This document shows, one piece after another, positions 10,854-23,406 of a DNA stretch of 64,000 bases; the first letter of the stretch is position 1; each line of letters begins with the position of its first letter. Source of the DNA: Bisporella sp. PMI_857 (Eukaryota > Ascomycota > Leotiomycetes > Helotiales > Helotiaceae); assembly GCA_021307315.1 (NCBI GenBank), contig JAJSPD010000096.1, forward strand, positions 88,625 through 152,624, in the 5' to 3' direction. The notes below the pieces were generated by a model. That model had not been told where the DNA came from. It saw only the letters and a program-made list of their open reading frames with translations, and ran no database searches. A program made the position numbers and the translations under genes.

Positions 10854-11157
10854 ATGTTGTCAAACGGAAAGAGAGCCGGCTCTTACCAAGACCGATACTC
10901 ACGGCATAGAAGACACGGTTGGTCGGATTCAAGCCGCAAGTCAAGCCAGTCCGTTACCAGGCCGCCGGTCGATTCCAAGATTAGGAACGAGAAAAAAAAG
11001 GAGAGCAAAGCGTGAGTTAGACACCAAAATTTGTGGATATGAGAATAATAGTGTCAATAGTGATAAATGCGAAACTTGCGGAGGCAGCTGCAGCAAAGGC
11101 GGCTGTTCTAATGGCGGTCCGAGACAAGAAAGTCCTGATAGTGACAGCAGAGGCTAA
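10854..11157 (+). CDS. Small Cys/Gly-rich protein, 84 aa
   Basis: Predicted join(10854..11011,11061..11157). The first exon encodes a basic, Arg/Ser/Lys-rich segment (MLSNGKRAGSYQDRYSRHRR at its start). The second encodes a compact Cys cluster, DKCETCGGSCSKGGC (CxxC, then two further Cys), and a Ser/Asp tail ending SDSRG. The 49-nt intron has a strong GTGAGT donor and a CAATAG acceptor, and phase agrees. If the intron is retained, the alternative frame reads ICGYENNSVNSDKCETCG, which looks like a zinc ribbon, so the exact structure is uncertain. There is no signal peptide. I do not recognise the protein; metal binding is a guess. Confidence 0.5.
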
Positions 11158-14157
11158 GAAAAATGCGAAACTCAGGTTCGAGCCCCCACAGCAGCATAGG
11201 ACGGACATTTCCTTTTTGTCTAACATCAGTGTCTTGAACCTTCGCTAAAATCTATTTATGTGATCATGGCTGGCTGGAAACTGCCAGGCTCGTCTGATGT
11301 CAGCTGATTCGACGTGTCAGGATTCCCAACACGAGTACAGCTAGAGGTTTCCTCAAGCTGACTGGAAATTATGAGCATAACGGAAATTTCTGTCTGAAGT
11401 GTCATATTTTTGACCGCTCCCTTTGAATTGAGCTTTGTGGAGCTGAAAGAAGATAATGGCTCCAAAAGTCCTCGGTAAATATTGTTTCAACAATGCTGTC
11501 TTTGATTGTTGTGCTGACACACCATGCTGATACTAGAGTGCGACATATCGCTTAGATATGGATGATACATCGAATGATAAAGGACAGGTCGAAATAATTA
11601 TAAGAGAGGTTACCCAATACTAAGAGTTCCCCGGATTATGTGAGACAATACAGGCAACAGATTGAGATGTGAAGCACAGCACAGGGAAGGGGTTTCTTTT
11701 CCACCGGAAGGAGCATCACGATTCCTATTCATTACTAATAAATTTGGGCGCAATTACATATATTATCCTTAAGAAAGGATACACGAATTAATTTTCCATA
11801 GATGACTAATTCATCATTACACTTCCTTGACTGTTAACGGTGACGTGCGTGGCATTTGCTAAACCGTAGCTTATCACACAGGTACTAAATGGAAGAGAGA
11901 CTGGCGGTAAATCCTCTACTAAGGCTTTGAACCGACTATATCCAACACTGTTCATTTAGAGCGCGACACTATACCACCAGAAGAAAATATCATTATCCGG
12001 TCGAAAGTTTCTTCCATAGTTAGTATAGAAATAAGCGCAGGAATAGACTCATATACACGTACACATACCAAGATAGAAAGACGTAATATCGCTCTATACA
12101 TATAAGTTCCTGACCTTAGAATCTTCATGGAGTTTGACATTGTTCTTTGGCACACCTGCAAACTTTGTACAATGCTTAAAACGTGGTCAATGTATTTCAG
12201 GTAAAGAAAACCTACACATAAATAAACTTTCGCTTATTCTTGAAAGACTTTATACTATTCGTTGTTACAGAACTTGTTAATTGATAGTTGGCTTCGCGGA
12301 TATCTTGTAAAGCAGGTTTAGCATTGCTTCACGTCCCAAATCGTTCTCTGTAAAGCTCATGTTGATCAAAAGGATCACGTGGTTTGTCGAAATCTTGGAT
12401 CCAAGTGAAGTGTAGCAAGGAGCTAGGCTCTAATAAGCCAATATGACATATATTTTGTGGTCAACCATCTGGCTTAAATAATATATAGTCCATGGTTAGG
12501 ACAAGGAAACTTGCTACCAAAGCATTAATCATGTGTCCCGCGTGGAACTTTACAAGTCACTTTGTGTAAAGAAATGTACAATACCTAATACCATTTTGGG
12601 ATAAATCAGATATATCATATCGAAACATATTAGATAGAGTTGACTATTAGTATTACTTCCATTTCTTCTTTTTTTTTATGTGGCTACACTAATTTCCACT
12701 TCCCGTTTCGGTGATTAAGCTTGTTGCACAAAGCGGGGTTTAGAGGAAACGAGCATATTCAAGCCCTGAATATTTGCCTGATGGACGGAATTGAGGCTCA
12801 ACCTGGAACAAAAAGCCTTGGGTACGAACATACAACCGCCCTGCGGATTGAATCTGGTGCCTTGGTCATGGACGTTGTTGGCTCCACTGCACTTCGGACA
12901 GATGTTGGTGTGAAGGGAGAGAGCCCACGTCAGAGGGTTCCAGTTGTGCTTCATCGACAAGCAAACAAAATATCATTGGCCAATGACGTTACACATAATG
13001 AAGGAAGAAAATTGTGGCTGCGGATCAGCGATTCTAGAGCTACCTACATGCCAGACATGCGTCGCACCACGCCCTTGACCGAGACAATACTAGGTACGTC
13101 GGACGAAACCTTCTCGTGCTGACATCCAAGTAGCGTCGAACACAAATATCAGAGAAGTCTTGGCGTACTCAAAAACGTCTGACCGACGGAGGTGCTTGAC
13201 ATACCTGGGTACACAAATTATGGCGATTATGGCTTGGTGGGATGGGTGCCAGCCAACAATTAGATTCCATCAGGCTTGACAATAGTTATTTTTGGCTGAG
13301 GCCACAAGATTCTTGGGTCATTGGCTCATTTCGGAATACGTTATTACTTTTATAATATCTTGTTAGGATAAACAGTGAAAGAACTAAATACCGTACTTAT
13401 TGCTCCTAATCATAAAGATAGTATTAATACAGTTGAACAGTATCACTTAAAGGACGTGTATGTATTGGTAAATATACACCTGCCGTAATCATAGTAGGGA
13501 GTGGATTAACGCACTAATGGGTGTAAGGCTCTCCGCAGCCATAGATAATTAAATACGTGATCCAACTCAAGAGGCTTTAACCATAGCATCTATTAATGAA
13601 ACAAATTCCGGTAATTAAAGCGCGATCTATGTGACCAAGGACATATCAGGGCTTAGATCGAAGAGGAAAGGAGGTATTTTATTCATGTACCAAGTCTAGA
13701 CCAAAATTTATAGTATTCAATCCATTTCAGAGGCCATTTAGAGATGAAAAGCAATACTCCAGAATGATCTGCGTCTCGGGAGACACTTGCCCTCGCATTA
13801 AGCGAGAAGCCTAAGCACCATATCCAGTTAGAGTTAACCACAATTTGTACGTGCAGTATAATTGTCAGAATACCTACCACGTAGCAAAAGGCGTAGTAGC
13901 TGTGACTACGCTTCTGCTGGTGTGGTTCTGGTATTCGTTGATTCATTCTAAGCTACGGCTTATTGCTAGGCAGATATAGGTAATAAAAGACCCACAATTC
14001 CCGTGATCCACCGGATCGCGTGATGTACATGCATTCCAACAATAATCAATCAGCATCATATTGCGCTAACATAAAGATAATTAGGTGAAACGCGACAGCC
14101 GTGCTTGCAGGAACCTGCTATTTATTTATACACATTACATTTATCAAAGCTCGTGCC
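11158..14157. other. 3-kb gene-poor, AT-rich region
   Basis: No gene supported. The longest frame is 133 codons at 12721-13122 (+), overlapped by a minus-strand frame containing ICPKCSGANN. Neither has introns, context or a family that I recognise. Frequent TA-rich runs and stops suggest decayed sequence next to the pogo element. Confidence 0.5.
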
Positions 14158-16348
14158 TAACCGATATCCCTGTTCAAAACCCCACCCTAACCAAAACCGC
14201 ATGTGATCTACCAAACTAATCAATCACAAAACAATTAATAATAAATCAACCACAAATTGTATTATATTGAAAATAGGCTCATTTGATTCAGAAAAACTTG
14301 TTCTATTATTACTCCAAAGGAAAAGCTCATGTATAGCGTGAAAAGCGCTTGATTTCTCTTCCAGCTCGATTGCGCGTAACCATTCCGGATGTAGCTTCTA
14401 CCTTTTCCACTGCTTGAATAAGTGCTTTGATTAGTAATTCTGAAGTAGTAGAAACTTTAACAGAAGATTTTTGAAAGTTTAGCATCTCAAAAGAAGCTAG
14501 AATAAGTGCAAGAACTATAGAAACCAGCTTTTTAGCAAGTATTTTTAATCGCAGAGAATTCTGGCTTATATTCTTTTTCCGCAACTGAAATTCAGCAAGC
14601 TTAGCTTGCCTCTCTTCTGCTTTTTGCTCTTTTATTGCTTTATTAGTAGCAATACGAACCTTTCGATCAAGTTTAGCTTGTTTTATTCTTTGTTGTTCTT
14701 TTTCTTTTTGAGCTTGATAATCAAGAGCTTTAGCGACTTTAGTAAGTAACCATATTGTAGTTCCAGTATTAAGCTCGCCACTTAAATCAAGCTTTCTACC
14801 TTTTTTTCGCTTTGCCTTTTCAGTAATAAGTGCTTGTAAAAAGCCTTGATTCACATGCTCTGCAATATCAGCTCGTGTAGTAGCGATATGTAAGCTTTTT
14901 AACAGTTTTAATATGTATTCGATACCGAGATTCTATGTAGCTAATTTCTCAGCTGCACGTATTGCTTTTGTATTTGTAAGTGTTCGAATTATATTAATTG
15001 CTTTTTCGGCTTGTATTGTTTTCTTGCGAGTGACAATAAGAATCAATTTAGATCGATCGATCGGCCAAATACTAGGTTTCTCAAAAGCATAAAAAATATT
15101 TTTTTCAGTAAATACTTCATTAAAAGCACTTTTGAATACTTTGAAAAACAATCTTTTTGTAATAGTAGTAAAGCCTGAGCTTTCTGCAATAATCTTATCG
15201 ATTCTTACAAAGTACGCCGTAGCAAAAAGACCGAACAAACCAACATCAAGAAATTGCAATCTATACGTAGAATGTAGTGGCAAAACCAATACAATAATGC
15301 GAGCTTGATTAGCCTATTTAATAAATTCGAGATTCACATAGCTAAAATAGCCATCTACTATCAATAGACGTTTCGCTCGCAAATCAGCTGGCCGAGTATA
15401 TCGATCGAACACGTACTTTAACTATTCTAAGCTTATTATATTACTACTCCAGCCATTTTCGGAAAAGCTGAAATAAGTATTCGAATCCTTATCAACGTCT
15501 TGAACTTAACTAGTTCGAAGTTCGTGATTAGTTCCTTTGTAAATTAAAAGAAAAAGAATAGCGTAGCTACTTGCGGAAACACAAGCTACGCAAGTAATAA
15601 ATTCTCGATTGCCGTCTTGACGATTTCGCATGCTTTAAAGTTTATTTGTAGCTTTAATACTTATAACTCTTTTAAACATTTGGCCGATGCTTATAAAGAA
15701 TCTTTTCTTATCAACATTATATATATTTTCGGGTATAATGTTGTGTTTTTCGATTGCGTAGTGCATCTAAGAAATGCAACTAATCAGCCTTTTAAATAAC
15801 ATAAAAATTAATATTTAATCAACCACAAATTAAATTAACTTACATAGTTATAAAATAAGTTAAATAAAGTTTCATTTTTAGCTGCTATTCTTTTATTGTC
15901 GATATTGCGCAGATAGGCCGATCTAAGTTCAGTCGAATGCTTGCGTACAAATCCTCCAACTCAGTTTTTTTCTACAGGCTAGCTACGTAGCTCTTCTGCA
16001 AAGTTTTTGACGATTCTAGCTGTTAGAAGCATTTGGCGCAGGCTTAAATAATTGATCCTATCAACCAAAACTTGCTTTGCAGCAGCTGTAAAGCACTGGT
16101 GTGTTTTCGAGTTCGCAACAGCTTTATGTTTTGTAATTCCCTTCATTCTATTCCTGATCGACGTAAGGTCCACTCCAAAAGCTTTTGCTGCCTGGTTAGC
16201 ATTCTTATGCCTCCCTGATTCGATAGAACCAATCGCCTTGTCAATAGCACTCGATTTGCTGTAGATAGCCATTTTTGAAGTTGTTGTGTGATCATTCATT
16301 AGTGTGCGGTTTTGGTTAGGGTGGGGTTTTGGTGCGGGACCTCGGTTA
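14158..16348 (-). mobile_element. pogo/Fot-type DNA transposon, full length but inactivated
   Basis: The element is about 2.19 kb. The ends form an imperfect inverted repeat of about 44 bp with a perfect 27-bp core (CAAAACCCCACCCTAACCAA...CGCA) at 14175-14201 and inverted at 16305-16331. The match extends outward to TAACCGA at both ends, giving TA at 14158-14159 and 16347-16348 as the likely target duplication. The transposase reads on the minus strand and begins just inside the right end. Structure and protein place it in the pogo/Fot1 branch of Tc1/mariner, which moves by cut and paste. The complete ends mean that it inserted whole and decayed later. Confidence 0.9.
14327..16300 (-). pseudogene. 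pogo/Fot DDE transposase with RIP-type nonsense mutations
   Basis: The N-terminal piece (ATG about 16300 to 15979) has a psq/CENP-B-like helix-turn-helix (SSAIDKAIGSIESGRHKNAN, then GVDLTSIRNRM). The DDE core continues downstream: FITCVACVSASSYAI, then LLIVDGYFSYVNLEFIK, then LPLHSTYRLQFLDVGLFG (15289-14933), and a Lys/Arg-rich C-terminus (14854-14327). The frame is interrupted by stops where the family usually has Trp (after LRTS, after IISLE and after NLEFIK), consistent with TGG to TAG/TGA. The usual DGHxSH and PPHSTH motifs have become DGYFSY and LPLHSTY, which fits C-to-T change. These are the changes that RIP produces. The protein cannot be made as one chain. Confidence 0.9.
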
Positions 16349-18765
16349 CCGAGAAATCGAATAAAACGGGAAATGAGATGCATTTCAGCAGGCTCGAGCA
16401 AGTATGTGCAATTATGTCTTGCTTTTTAATGGAATTATTCGCCGGTGCATTGAAGTAATACTAGGCGTGTTTATAGCTTAAACCTTCAGATGATTTCAGC
16501 CTACCTCACTAGGGAATCATAGTGCAGTCCAGCGAAAACAATAGTATTACCACGGTATATCGAACCCAAGCTCTTGTACTATACACTACGCAATATGGTA
16601 TTGTGGATTTAAATACGTACTACGCTTAAATAAACAATATCATGTTATGTCATACTATCCAGTAGTATTCTTATATATCGTGCATAGTTGAATAGTCCTT
16701 GCCAAATTCAGTATAACTACCTCGTGAGCTAAATAATACGCTTGCCTATTTTGGTACACCTCTGCTAACACTTGCTGAAGTCCTTGCCGATCCCTTGTAA
16801 AAGTCGTCTTAGGATATATACTATTAATGTCGTGTAGTACAAATTCAGAATTAGTACTATATACAACCGTTTACATTGTCACATTACTATACAACCGTAG
16901 TATTTCAAAAACTAATAGTACACTCACCAAGGCGTTATATGTCAAGGCACCGCAGTACTATTGTTTACATTGGCGTAGCCCTCCTTTCAAGCATCTTCTC
17001 ACCACCACAGAAACTTCTCCCAGTTAGATACAAAGAAACATGGCTTTAATCTGTCTTAAGTATTATTCAGCATGATAGCCGCTGCGCTTCCAAAGCTACT
17101 ACTCCTGAATCATATCCCCAAATCTCAGTAATTCTTATCTAACCTCAGACCTATATACCTAGGTTCCAGAGGACCAGCCTATTTATTACGACCTATTAGA
17201 CCAGGAATTCATGATCACAATCCATATCTCTCGCTTCTATTTTCAGAGGTCATAGAGAGGACCGCAGCGCTTGTAGATCAGGTTATCCTAATCTAAAAGC
17301 GAGAGCCGCTCTACCATGAAGATGTACTTCTATTATTCATGAGATTGTGCTCACTGTACGGGAAATAGCTATCGACACAAAGCGCGGCTAAGTATTCACC
17401 GTGCGGTCCTTGTCTCACAAAAGTTTAAAGCACCAGCAGAGGACACCAGTGCAGTGTAGAAAATGCTGACTACGGCTGTCTTGGAAAGAGCTCGCTTCTT
17501 CAGCATATTTTCTATATTTTAATGAACATACTTTCGCATTCGAAATTTCAAATAATGGTGCTCGATAATGATACTGCTTCTCGGATAAGAGGGTTTTAAG
17601 AAGGTAGCAGTCATCGGAGAGGTGATAGTCAATTGTCAGAATACTAGACCTGAAGAACTCTATCTGAGCGGCGGAGGCTGCGGGATCAAGGAACTACATT
17701 GACTAATCTGCGTACAAATATCTCAACGGCAGTCCTAGCTATTCAAACAATATTGTCGTTAGCTACCATACATGCCGCAAGCACCGCTGAATTCTGAATT
17801 CTACAAATAGAGAGATCTGCTTGGATGAAATCAGAAATCCAACCCGGATCCGCATGGCGCCGAGAACAAACGCAGCATTCCAAGTCCTCGTATATAAACT
17901 TGAAACCTTCTAAGATCAATTATCATCTTCGCTACCGTTTTCTCAAGTAATTCATAAAACCAAAACCACAATCCAAAACAACATAAATTCCTCAGCAGAA
18001 GAAACGAGTTCTCCAATCACCGAAAACGAGCCAAAGAGCGCGTCAAAGTAAAGGCCAAGATGTTGACCATACTAAATAACTAGCTCCATACTCCTGATGC
18101 CGCAGAAATATAATAACAGCAAAGTCAAAGAAGGCAACAATTTTATTTTTACGTTAGAGGCATCGCATGGAGCCTCGATCTCTTGTGCTTGTAATTGAGG
18201 GCGATGTGCTTGTAATGGATATATATGTGCGGTGATACAGCTCGGAAGAATTCTTTAGAAGGATGGGATGAAGGCATGTCGTATACTAATGGAAGGCTTC
18301 CTGATTCACCAGAAGAGTTTCTTGATTAGAATCACATGTAGTTGGTCGAGAGGTGAACTCAGGCTAAAATAGAGTTGGAGATCTCGAAGATACCCTTAAA
18401 GCACAGGGAAATTGGATGAAAAGTTAGCTTCACTGGATATACGACACCAGCCAGCGCCAGAATTCGATTTGAGGCAGTACATTGATTTATAGAGATAAAA
18501 GTGCAGTGATCGCTTCGAAGATGTGTTTAGTGAAATGAAATTTGCTATTTGCAATATCCGCTAGTATGGACGCCACAATAAGTGTAATTTGTGGCAGCAA
18601 GACTAGGTAATATTAAAAAAACGTCTGTACTTAGGTAGTCCCTATGCTGAGCCTACTGCCACCTGTCCTTGCGACTATTCGACGCCTATGATATCAAGGT
18701 CATCAAAACCAACGGCAAACACCATTACCGCATACCCCTCCATATGTCCTCAATATCTGACACAT
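16349..18765. other. 2.4-kb gene-poor region
   Basis: No coding region supported on either strand. The sequence is AT-rich with many stops. Scattered recurrences of TACAACCG..AGTA-type strings near 16840-16960 hint at an old repeat, but no boundaries can be drawn. Confidence 0.5.
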
Positions 18766-20009
18766 CTACTCTTTCAATCGCTCGAGCGAGTCTTGGAGCA
18801 TCCACCAGCCGTTTTTAGGTTGAACTTTTGTTCCATTATTGCTGAGTGCCATGCCAACTAGTCCTGCAGCCATAGTTGTCTCATATATCTTCATCTCTTC
18901 GTAGTCCTTCACCACCACTGGAACAGTGGCAACGCTGTTTGGAATTTGGTTTGGGTTAATCATTGGAAACTTTATACCTCCCAGAACAAAAGGCTTTCGT
19001 TCCTCGAGCGTAGCATCCCAAGTATCCTCTCTCAGTTCATCCTCTGAATAACCAATGATACGTTTTCCATCTTCATCCCAGAAACAAAATGCGGTGAGCC
19101 AGCCAGAGACAGTAACATGGCCCCTTCCGGAACCCTGTTCTCCCGCTTTATATGCCGCATGCATCCAGAACTCCTTAACATATGGCGCTTCAGGCTCTTC
19201 GAAAGTAGCTATCATGTGTTCAATGGTTGGGGAAAGTAGTCTAGCCCATTCAGCAGTCTCTTTGTGAAAGGTTGCTAGCTTCCAAATCCGAGCGCGGATC
19301 TCTTCCCAGTCTGCTTTATCACCAAGGAGCGTGACCGAAGGAAATCCACAACCTCCTGTCATCACATACTCAAAGTATTTTTGAAAGGTGCTCATCATGA
19401 TAATGGCTGCGACAGAACTATCCTCATTGGTGGTGGTACTGAATTTAGGCATGATCCAGTCTCTGAGTCCAGGGTCCTTCACGTTCTCTTGGATTAGGCC
19501 AGTCATCGCTTGTGCCAACGTACCCAGATTAGCCGAGAAAATGGAGAAAGGTCGAATGTCAAGTTCGAGCTGCTTCTTTCCACCGTGCGCAACGAAGGTA
19601 GAACGCAGCTCTTCTGCATTTCCGTTGACAAAGAAGTTGAATTGGGTCAGAATCGCAAGCCAGAGATCGTCCGGCCGGAGGACGAGATGTAAGTCTTGAT
19701 TAAATGCTCGCCTATTGGGTCATTTAGTAGACAAAATATGAGATAAAAGCATAGGTAGATATACATTATCCCATTCACTAGTCCATTAGCGTATGGAACG
19801 ACAGCCGAGTGGCCAAATGAAGTATCAAATGATGTCTGGAGTACAGGACGAGTCTCCAAACCGCGAATCTTGTTTGTGCGAGTCCAGCGACTCAAATCTG
19901 GGGTTGACCAGGCTTTCGCAGTCCGCTTCAGAAGAGCATCGGCAGTAGAGACGGTGCCATCATTATTTATGCCGACGGTCTGAGGAGAAGGCCTAGTTGT
20001 GACGGGCAT
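18766..20009 (-). CDS. DUF4419 family protein
   Basis: Predicted complement(join(18766..19711,19765..20009)), 396 aa; phases agree. The intron has a GTATAT donor, an ACTAAAT branch point and a CAATAG acceptor. Family hallmarks are GHSAVVPYANGLVNG near residue 80, LVLRPDDLWLAILTQFNFFV, KFSTTTNEDSSVAAIIMMST, then GFPSVTLLGDKADWEEI and SGWLTAFCFWDEDG. DUF4419 proteins are widespread in fungi and also occur in other eukaryotes; their biochemical function is unknown. There is no signal peptide or membrane segment, so it is probably cytosolic. It stands alone and is divergent to the zinc-finger gene at 21288. Confidence 0.9.
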
Positions 20010-21287
20010 GGTTTCTATAGCCTGGTTACGTTGAGTTTGAATGAATGTTCTTCGTTATGGAGGATCTACAATATAATTTGCAGTCTTGTTTGTTCTGTTC
20101 ACGCCCAAAAGCTGGGCGAGGCTGAAGTCAAGTTGGGTGCCTTGATTCGGCAGGAACCTGGTGAAGCGGCCAAGCAGGGAAAGTGCAGGTCTCCAATGTC
20201 ACGTGAATAACCCCCGATTGTTTTGTAGTCGAGCAATGAATTGCATATCATGATTCACTTTCCTTGATATGCGGCGAAACTCACTTGCATGTTTGAAATC
20301 ATATCACAAAAGAGGACAAATAGCACCGCATCCATAATGCCAATGTGTTGCGAGACGTTAGGTGGGGTGGAGGCCCAACTGAGCTCAGTTGGACCTCCAC
20401 CTGACCTGCCGACCTATGTGGTGCAATCTAACCTACAATATCTTCTTGAGCATGTCTTGAGCAGGTGCGGTCCAGCCTGACCGAATACGATTAAATCTGA
20501 CCTGGTGTATCTTTCCCATAGTTCAAACAATTCACGTATCCGAGATCTGTAGGTATTTCCTGACTCTCTTGCTTGTCGGGTGCTTCGTCCCGCTTCTCAT
20601 GTGCTTGCTGCCTCATTCACTTCCTTCCAGGGTTCGTGTTAGCGAGGTGTGGATCCTCGCCCCTTTTCAAGCCTCTTGGTTTCCCCAGACGAAAAGTCGC
20701 CTTTCATCCCTGCATGGGTATTCCAACACGCTTTACATGCGTCTCTTTCTAAACCTATTCTGCACATATCGAAAGATTCAAGCCAGAACCATCGTCAGTA
20801 CAAAGCCTGGAAAGCAAAGGGCTTCACCTGAAAAAAAAAAAGCTTCAAAGGCAGCCGAGCATCTTTTTGAAGATGAAGGGACAGTATACAACCTGTAAAT
20901 CCCTCTCGAGATTTGAGAACCGCCTGAGTGGAATATAGTGCTTGACCAATTCTAACCTGTATATTCCGTATTTGGTAACTTCAAAGGCACATCTTCCTAG
21001 GTACACACTACAAGGACGCAGCTCTTTGTGACTATGCCCATTTATCCGGATGTAATACACATTTAAGTGAAATGCAGGGCCATAACTTTACAACGGTCTG
21101 AGTCTTGAAAAATTATAAGAAAGGCCCTTCCCCCGAGCCATATTTTGAGATCTCTTGCGTCCTCCGACCTATCAACTTTGCCCACGTACCTCACAGCCTC
21201 ATCTCACCGACTATCTTGAAATTTCTGCACTACTGCAACTTTTATGCCCCCTTCCAGAATTAAGCAATCAGCCAGAGCTTGAACGCC
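20010..21287. other. Divergent intergenic region
   Basis: Upstream of both the DUF4419 gene and the zinc-finger gene. A 109-codon frame at 20569-20898 (+) has no recognisable features, and a run of 12 A lies near 20831. I see no supported gene. Confidence 0.5.
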
Positions 21288-21803
21288 ATGGCAGGCATAC
21301 CCATGTCCATTACGCAGTCTCATGCAGAGGCTGCTACCGGGTAAGTTTTTTTTTTTTTTCCTGCTAAGTTCAGATTACACAGGCTCCGCAATTTGGAGCC
21401 GCAACAGTCCATCCAACTAGCTCCTCATCATACCCCTGGTGTATCATACCCTACCACTGCAGTCCCCACTTCGGTTACACATATTCTTGCACACAACCAC
21501 TCACTTATCTTCGCCACCCATATTCATGCTCACAACACTTCTCCTACCTCTACCGTCCACACTGCTTCGGCTCTACAGCCTTCAGTGCCGACTCAGCCCT
21601 CCACTCCACGACACCTCTGCAATATCTGCCCCGCGACCTTCAAACGGACCTGTGATCTCCGCCGTCACTACAAAAAGCATTTCCCCAGCCAGAAAATGTA
21701 TGCTTGCATAGAACCAGGCTGTAACCGCGTTGGCGCAAATGCTTTCTATCGCAATGATAAACTGATTTCTCATTTGCGACAGAAGCATGGTCTCCAGATC
21801 TAA
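21288..21803 (+). CDS. Two-finger C2H2 zinc-finger protein, 157 aa
   Basis: Predicted join(21288..21340,21383..21803). The intron is only 42 nt, carries a long T tract after the GTAAG donor, then GCTAAG and CACAG; phase agrees. The first 100 residues are low-complexity, rich in Ser, Thr, His and Pro. The C-terminus has a canonical finger, CNICPATFKRTCDLRRHYKK followed by H, and a second longer finger with CIEPGC and HLRQKH ligands. Two such fingers at the extreme C-terminus are common in small fungal DNA-binding proteins. Nuclear DNA binding is inferred. No nearby target or partner is evident. Confidence 0.8.
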
Positions 21804-22286
21804 GCTCTATCTAACGAAGTATACCGTTTTTAAGCCACTTAAGTGTGGGTCTTGTTGCTTGGGAATACTATCTTTATGGTCATATACTTTTTCCTTTTAT
21901 CTGGCCGTTTTTTCCTTGGATTCTATCTATTTTCTTGTGCGCTTTTAGCTGGGTGAAGGAAGTCTGATGGAGGTGTGGTTGCCTTGCATGTTGATGACGC
22001 GACGGAATTTTATGTTTTCATATATAGTGGGATTAGCCCATCACTAAAATTTCTTCGCACAGTTGTAATTCAATTGCACAAGATCTTCAGAACTCTCTTC
22101 TTCATGTCTAACTATCTTGGATTCTGAATAAAAAACTCTAACGTGTCGCTTGAGCCCCCTTTTCTTGCCCCACATTACACTCCTATTGAGAAAATAAAGG
22201 CCGACCCACAAGTAATAACTGGTAAGTGAATTGCAAGAAGCCATTAACATCCCTCATCACGAGTATGCGTCCATCGCCCCAGCATT
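21804..22286. other. Convergent 3' intergenic region
   Basis: Between the ends of the zinc-finger gene (+) and the membrane-protein gene (-). No gene seen. Confidence 0.6.
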
Positions 22287-23406
22287 TCAAGGATGCCACG
22301 CCTTCCACACTTGCATACCAGCCTCTATACTCTGCACTAAGCCAAAGAAGACCGTTAGAGACAATACCACCGCCGCAACCCAGAATGTATACCACTGCAC
22401 GCGTTTTCTTTGATCGAACCACCATTGCGAAATAGTGCTTGGCTCCACTTCGTCGAAGAACTCTTTGAGGATGACAATCCTGTCATGCCAGAACTTGAAA
22501 TTCTCGATCTGTCGCTCTTCTAGCTGTAGCCGGTTACAGCGGAGGAGTTGCTTGTCGAAGATCTCGCCATTGTCAGTAAATGTCTTTTTGAGCCATTTTC
22601 TAGTCTCAGGGTCGGGTGGAAAGAGTAGTGAAAGCGTTTTCAAAGCCTCTTCTATGAAGCCAGTAGGATAAATGTCGCTGGATATTATTTAGTCTTCGAT
22701 TTTAGAAGTTTTTTGCACTTTTGTGTAGCGGCAAAACTCACTTTGTTTTCTGGGCTTGGAGAAATGATTTATATTGAAAGATAGAAAGCTCCTTATTATC
22801 TTCGTCTAGTCGAAGGTGGTCAGCCAAGTTCCTGGTCCAGTGGAACTTGATGCCAGCTATGTGTTCTAAGTTCCTGATGTTGAAGATCTTCTGCAGCTTG
22901 ATGTTTTTATCGCCATACTGTACTGCCCCGCTGTATTGGCTTGCAAGAAACGATTTAATATCGCTTCTATTCCATGGCGGGTAAGAAGGTCTGTTACTAA
23001 CACCAAGAGGTTGGACGGGCAAATCCATCATCAAGAATAGTTGAACAGCGAGATCGATGGAAGCTTCTACCCGCTTTGCTCTAGCCATTTCAGTCTCTCC
23101 AGGAGTACTTTTCAATTCCCCATTTAATCTGTGCTTGATGGTGTCGCGAGGAATGGATCGCTTCAAATCTTGGGCGATGTTGACAATATCTTGGTGCATC
23201 GTAATAGAGATCTCGAGGCCCGCAAAAATCCACGCTTCAGAGTATACCTTGAAGTAAGCATCGAAGTCATATTGATCTCCGTGAGTATTCGAGCCTACAA
23301 TGTTGATATCCCACAATTTCTCCAGGAGGATGATTCTGAGGTCGCCTCCCAAAGTAGCTGTGTGGTTTTGACTCTTTAGGTCGTTATTAGTTACTTGTAC
23401 AATCAT
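22287..23406 (-). CDS. Fungal uncharacterised protein with C-terminal membrane anchor
   Basis: Predicted complement(join(22287..22677,22742..23406)), 351 aa; the GTGAGT donor, ACTAAAT branch and CCAG acceptor keep the frame. It belongs to a fungus-specific family that I recognise by its C-terminal half: FHWTRNLADHLRL, then FPPDPETRKWLKK, then FKFWHDRIVILKEFFDEVEP, STISQWWFDQRKRVQWYTFW. One hydrophobic helix follows (about residues 317-337, WVAAVVLSLTVFFGLVQ) with a short tail. The bulk is cytosolic and soluble. Such genes are often multicopy in Pezizomycotina and lie near HET/NLR genes. Function is unknown. The start is 309 bp from the divergent gene at 23715, so the two may share a promoter. 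Confidence 0.85.

Noticed and set aside
11170..11195. GGTTCGAGCCCC resembling a tRNA B box
   Set aside because: No matching A box, acceptor stem or anticodon arm is found at the proper distance.
12721..13122. 133-codon plus-strand frame and its minus-strand counterpart with ICPKCSG
   Set aside because: Both strands are open over the same span, and neither has a domain, intron or homology that I can recognise.
14158..16348. pogo element as the autonomous partner of the MITE at 3992
   Set aside because: Their terminal repeats are unrelated in sequence.
20569..20898. 109-codon plus-strand frame
   Set aside because: No recognisable features; it contains a poly-A run and ends soon after it.
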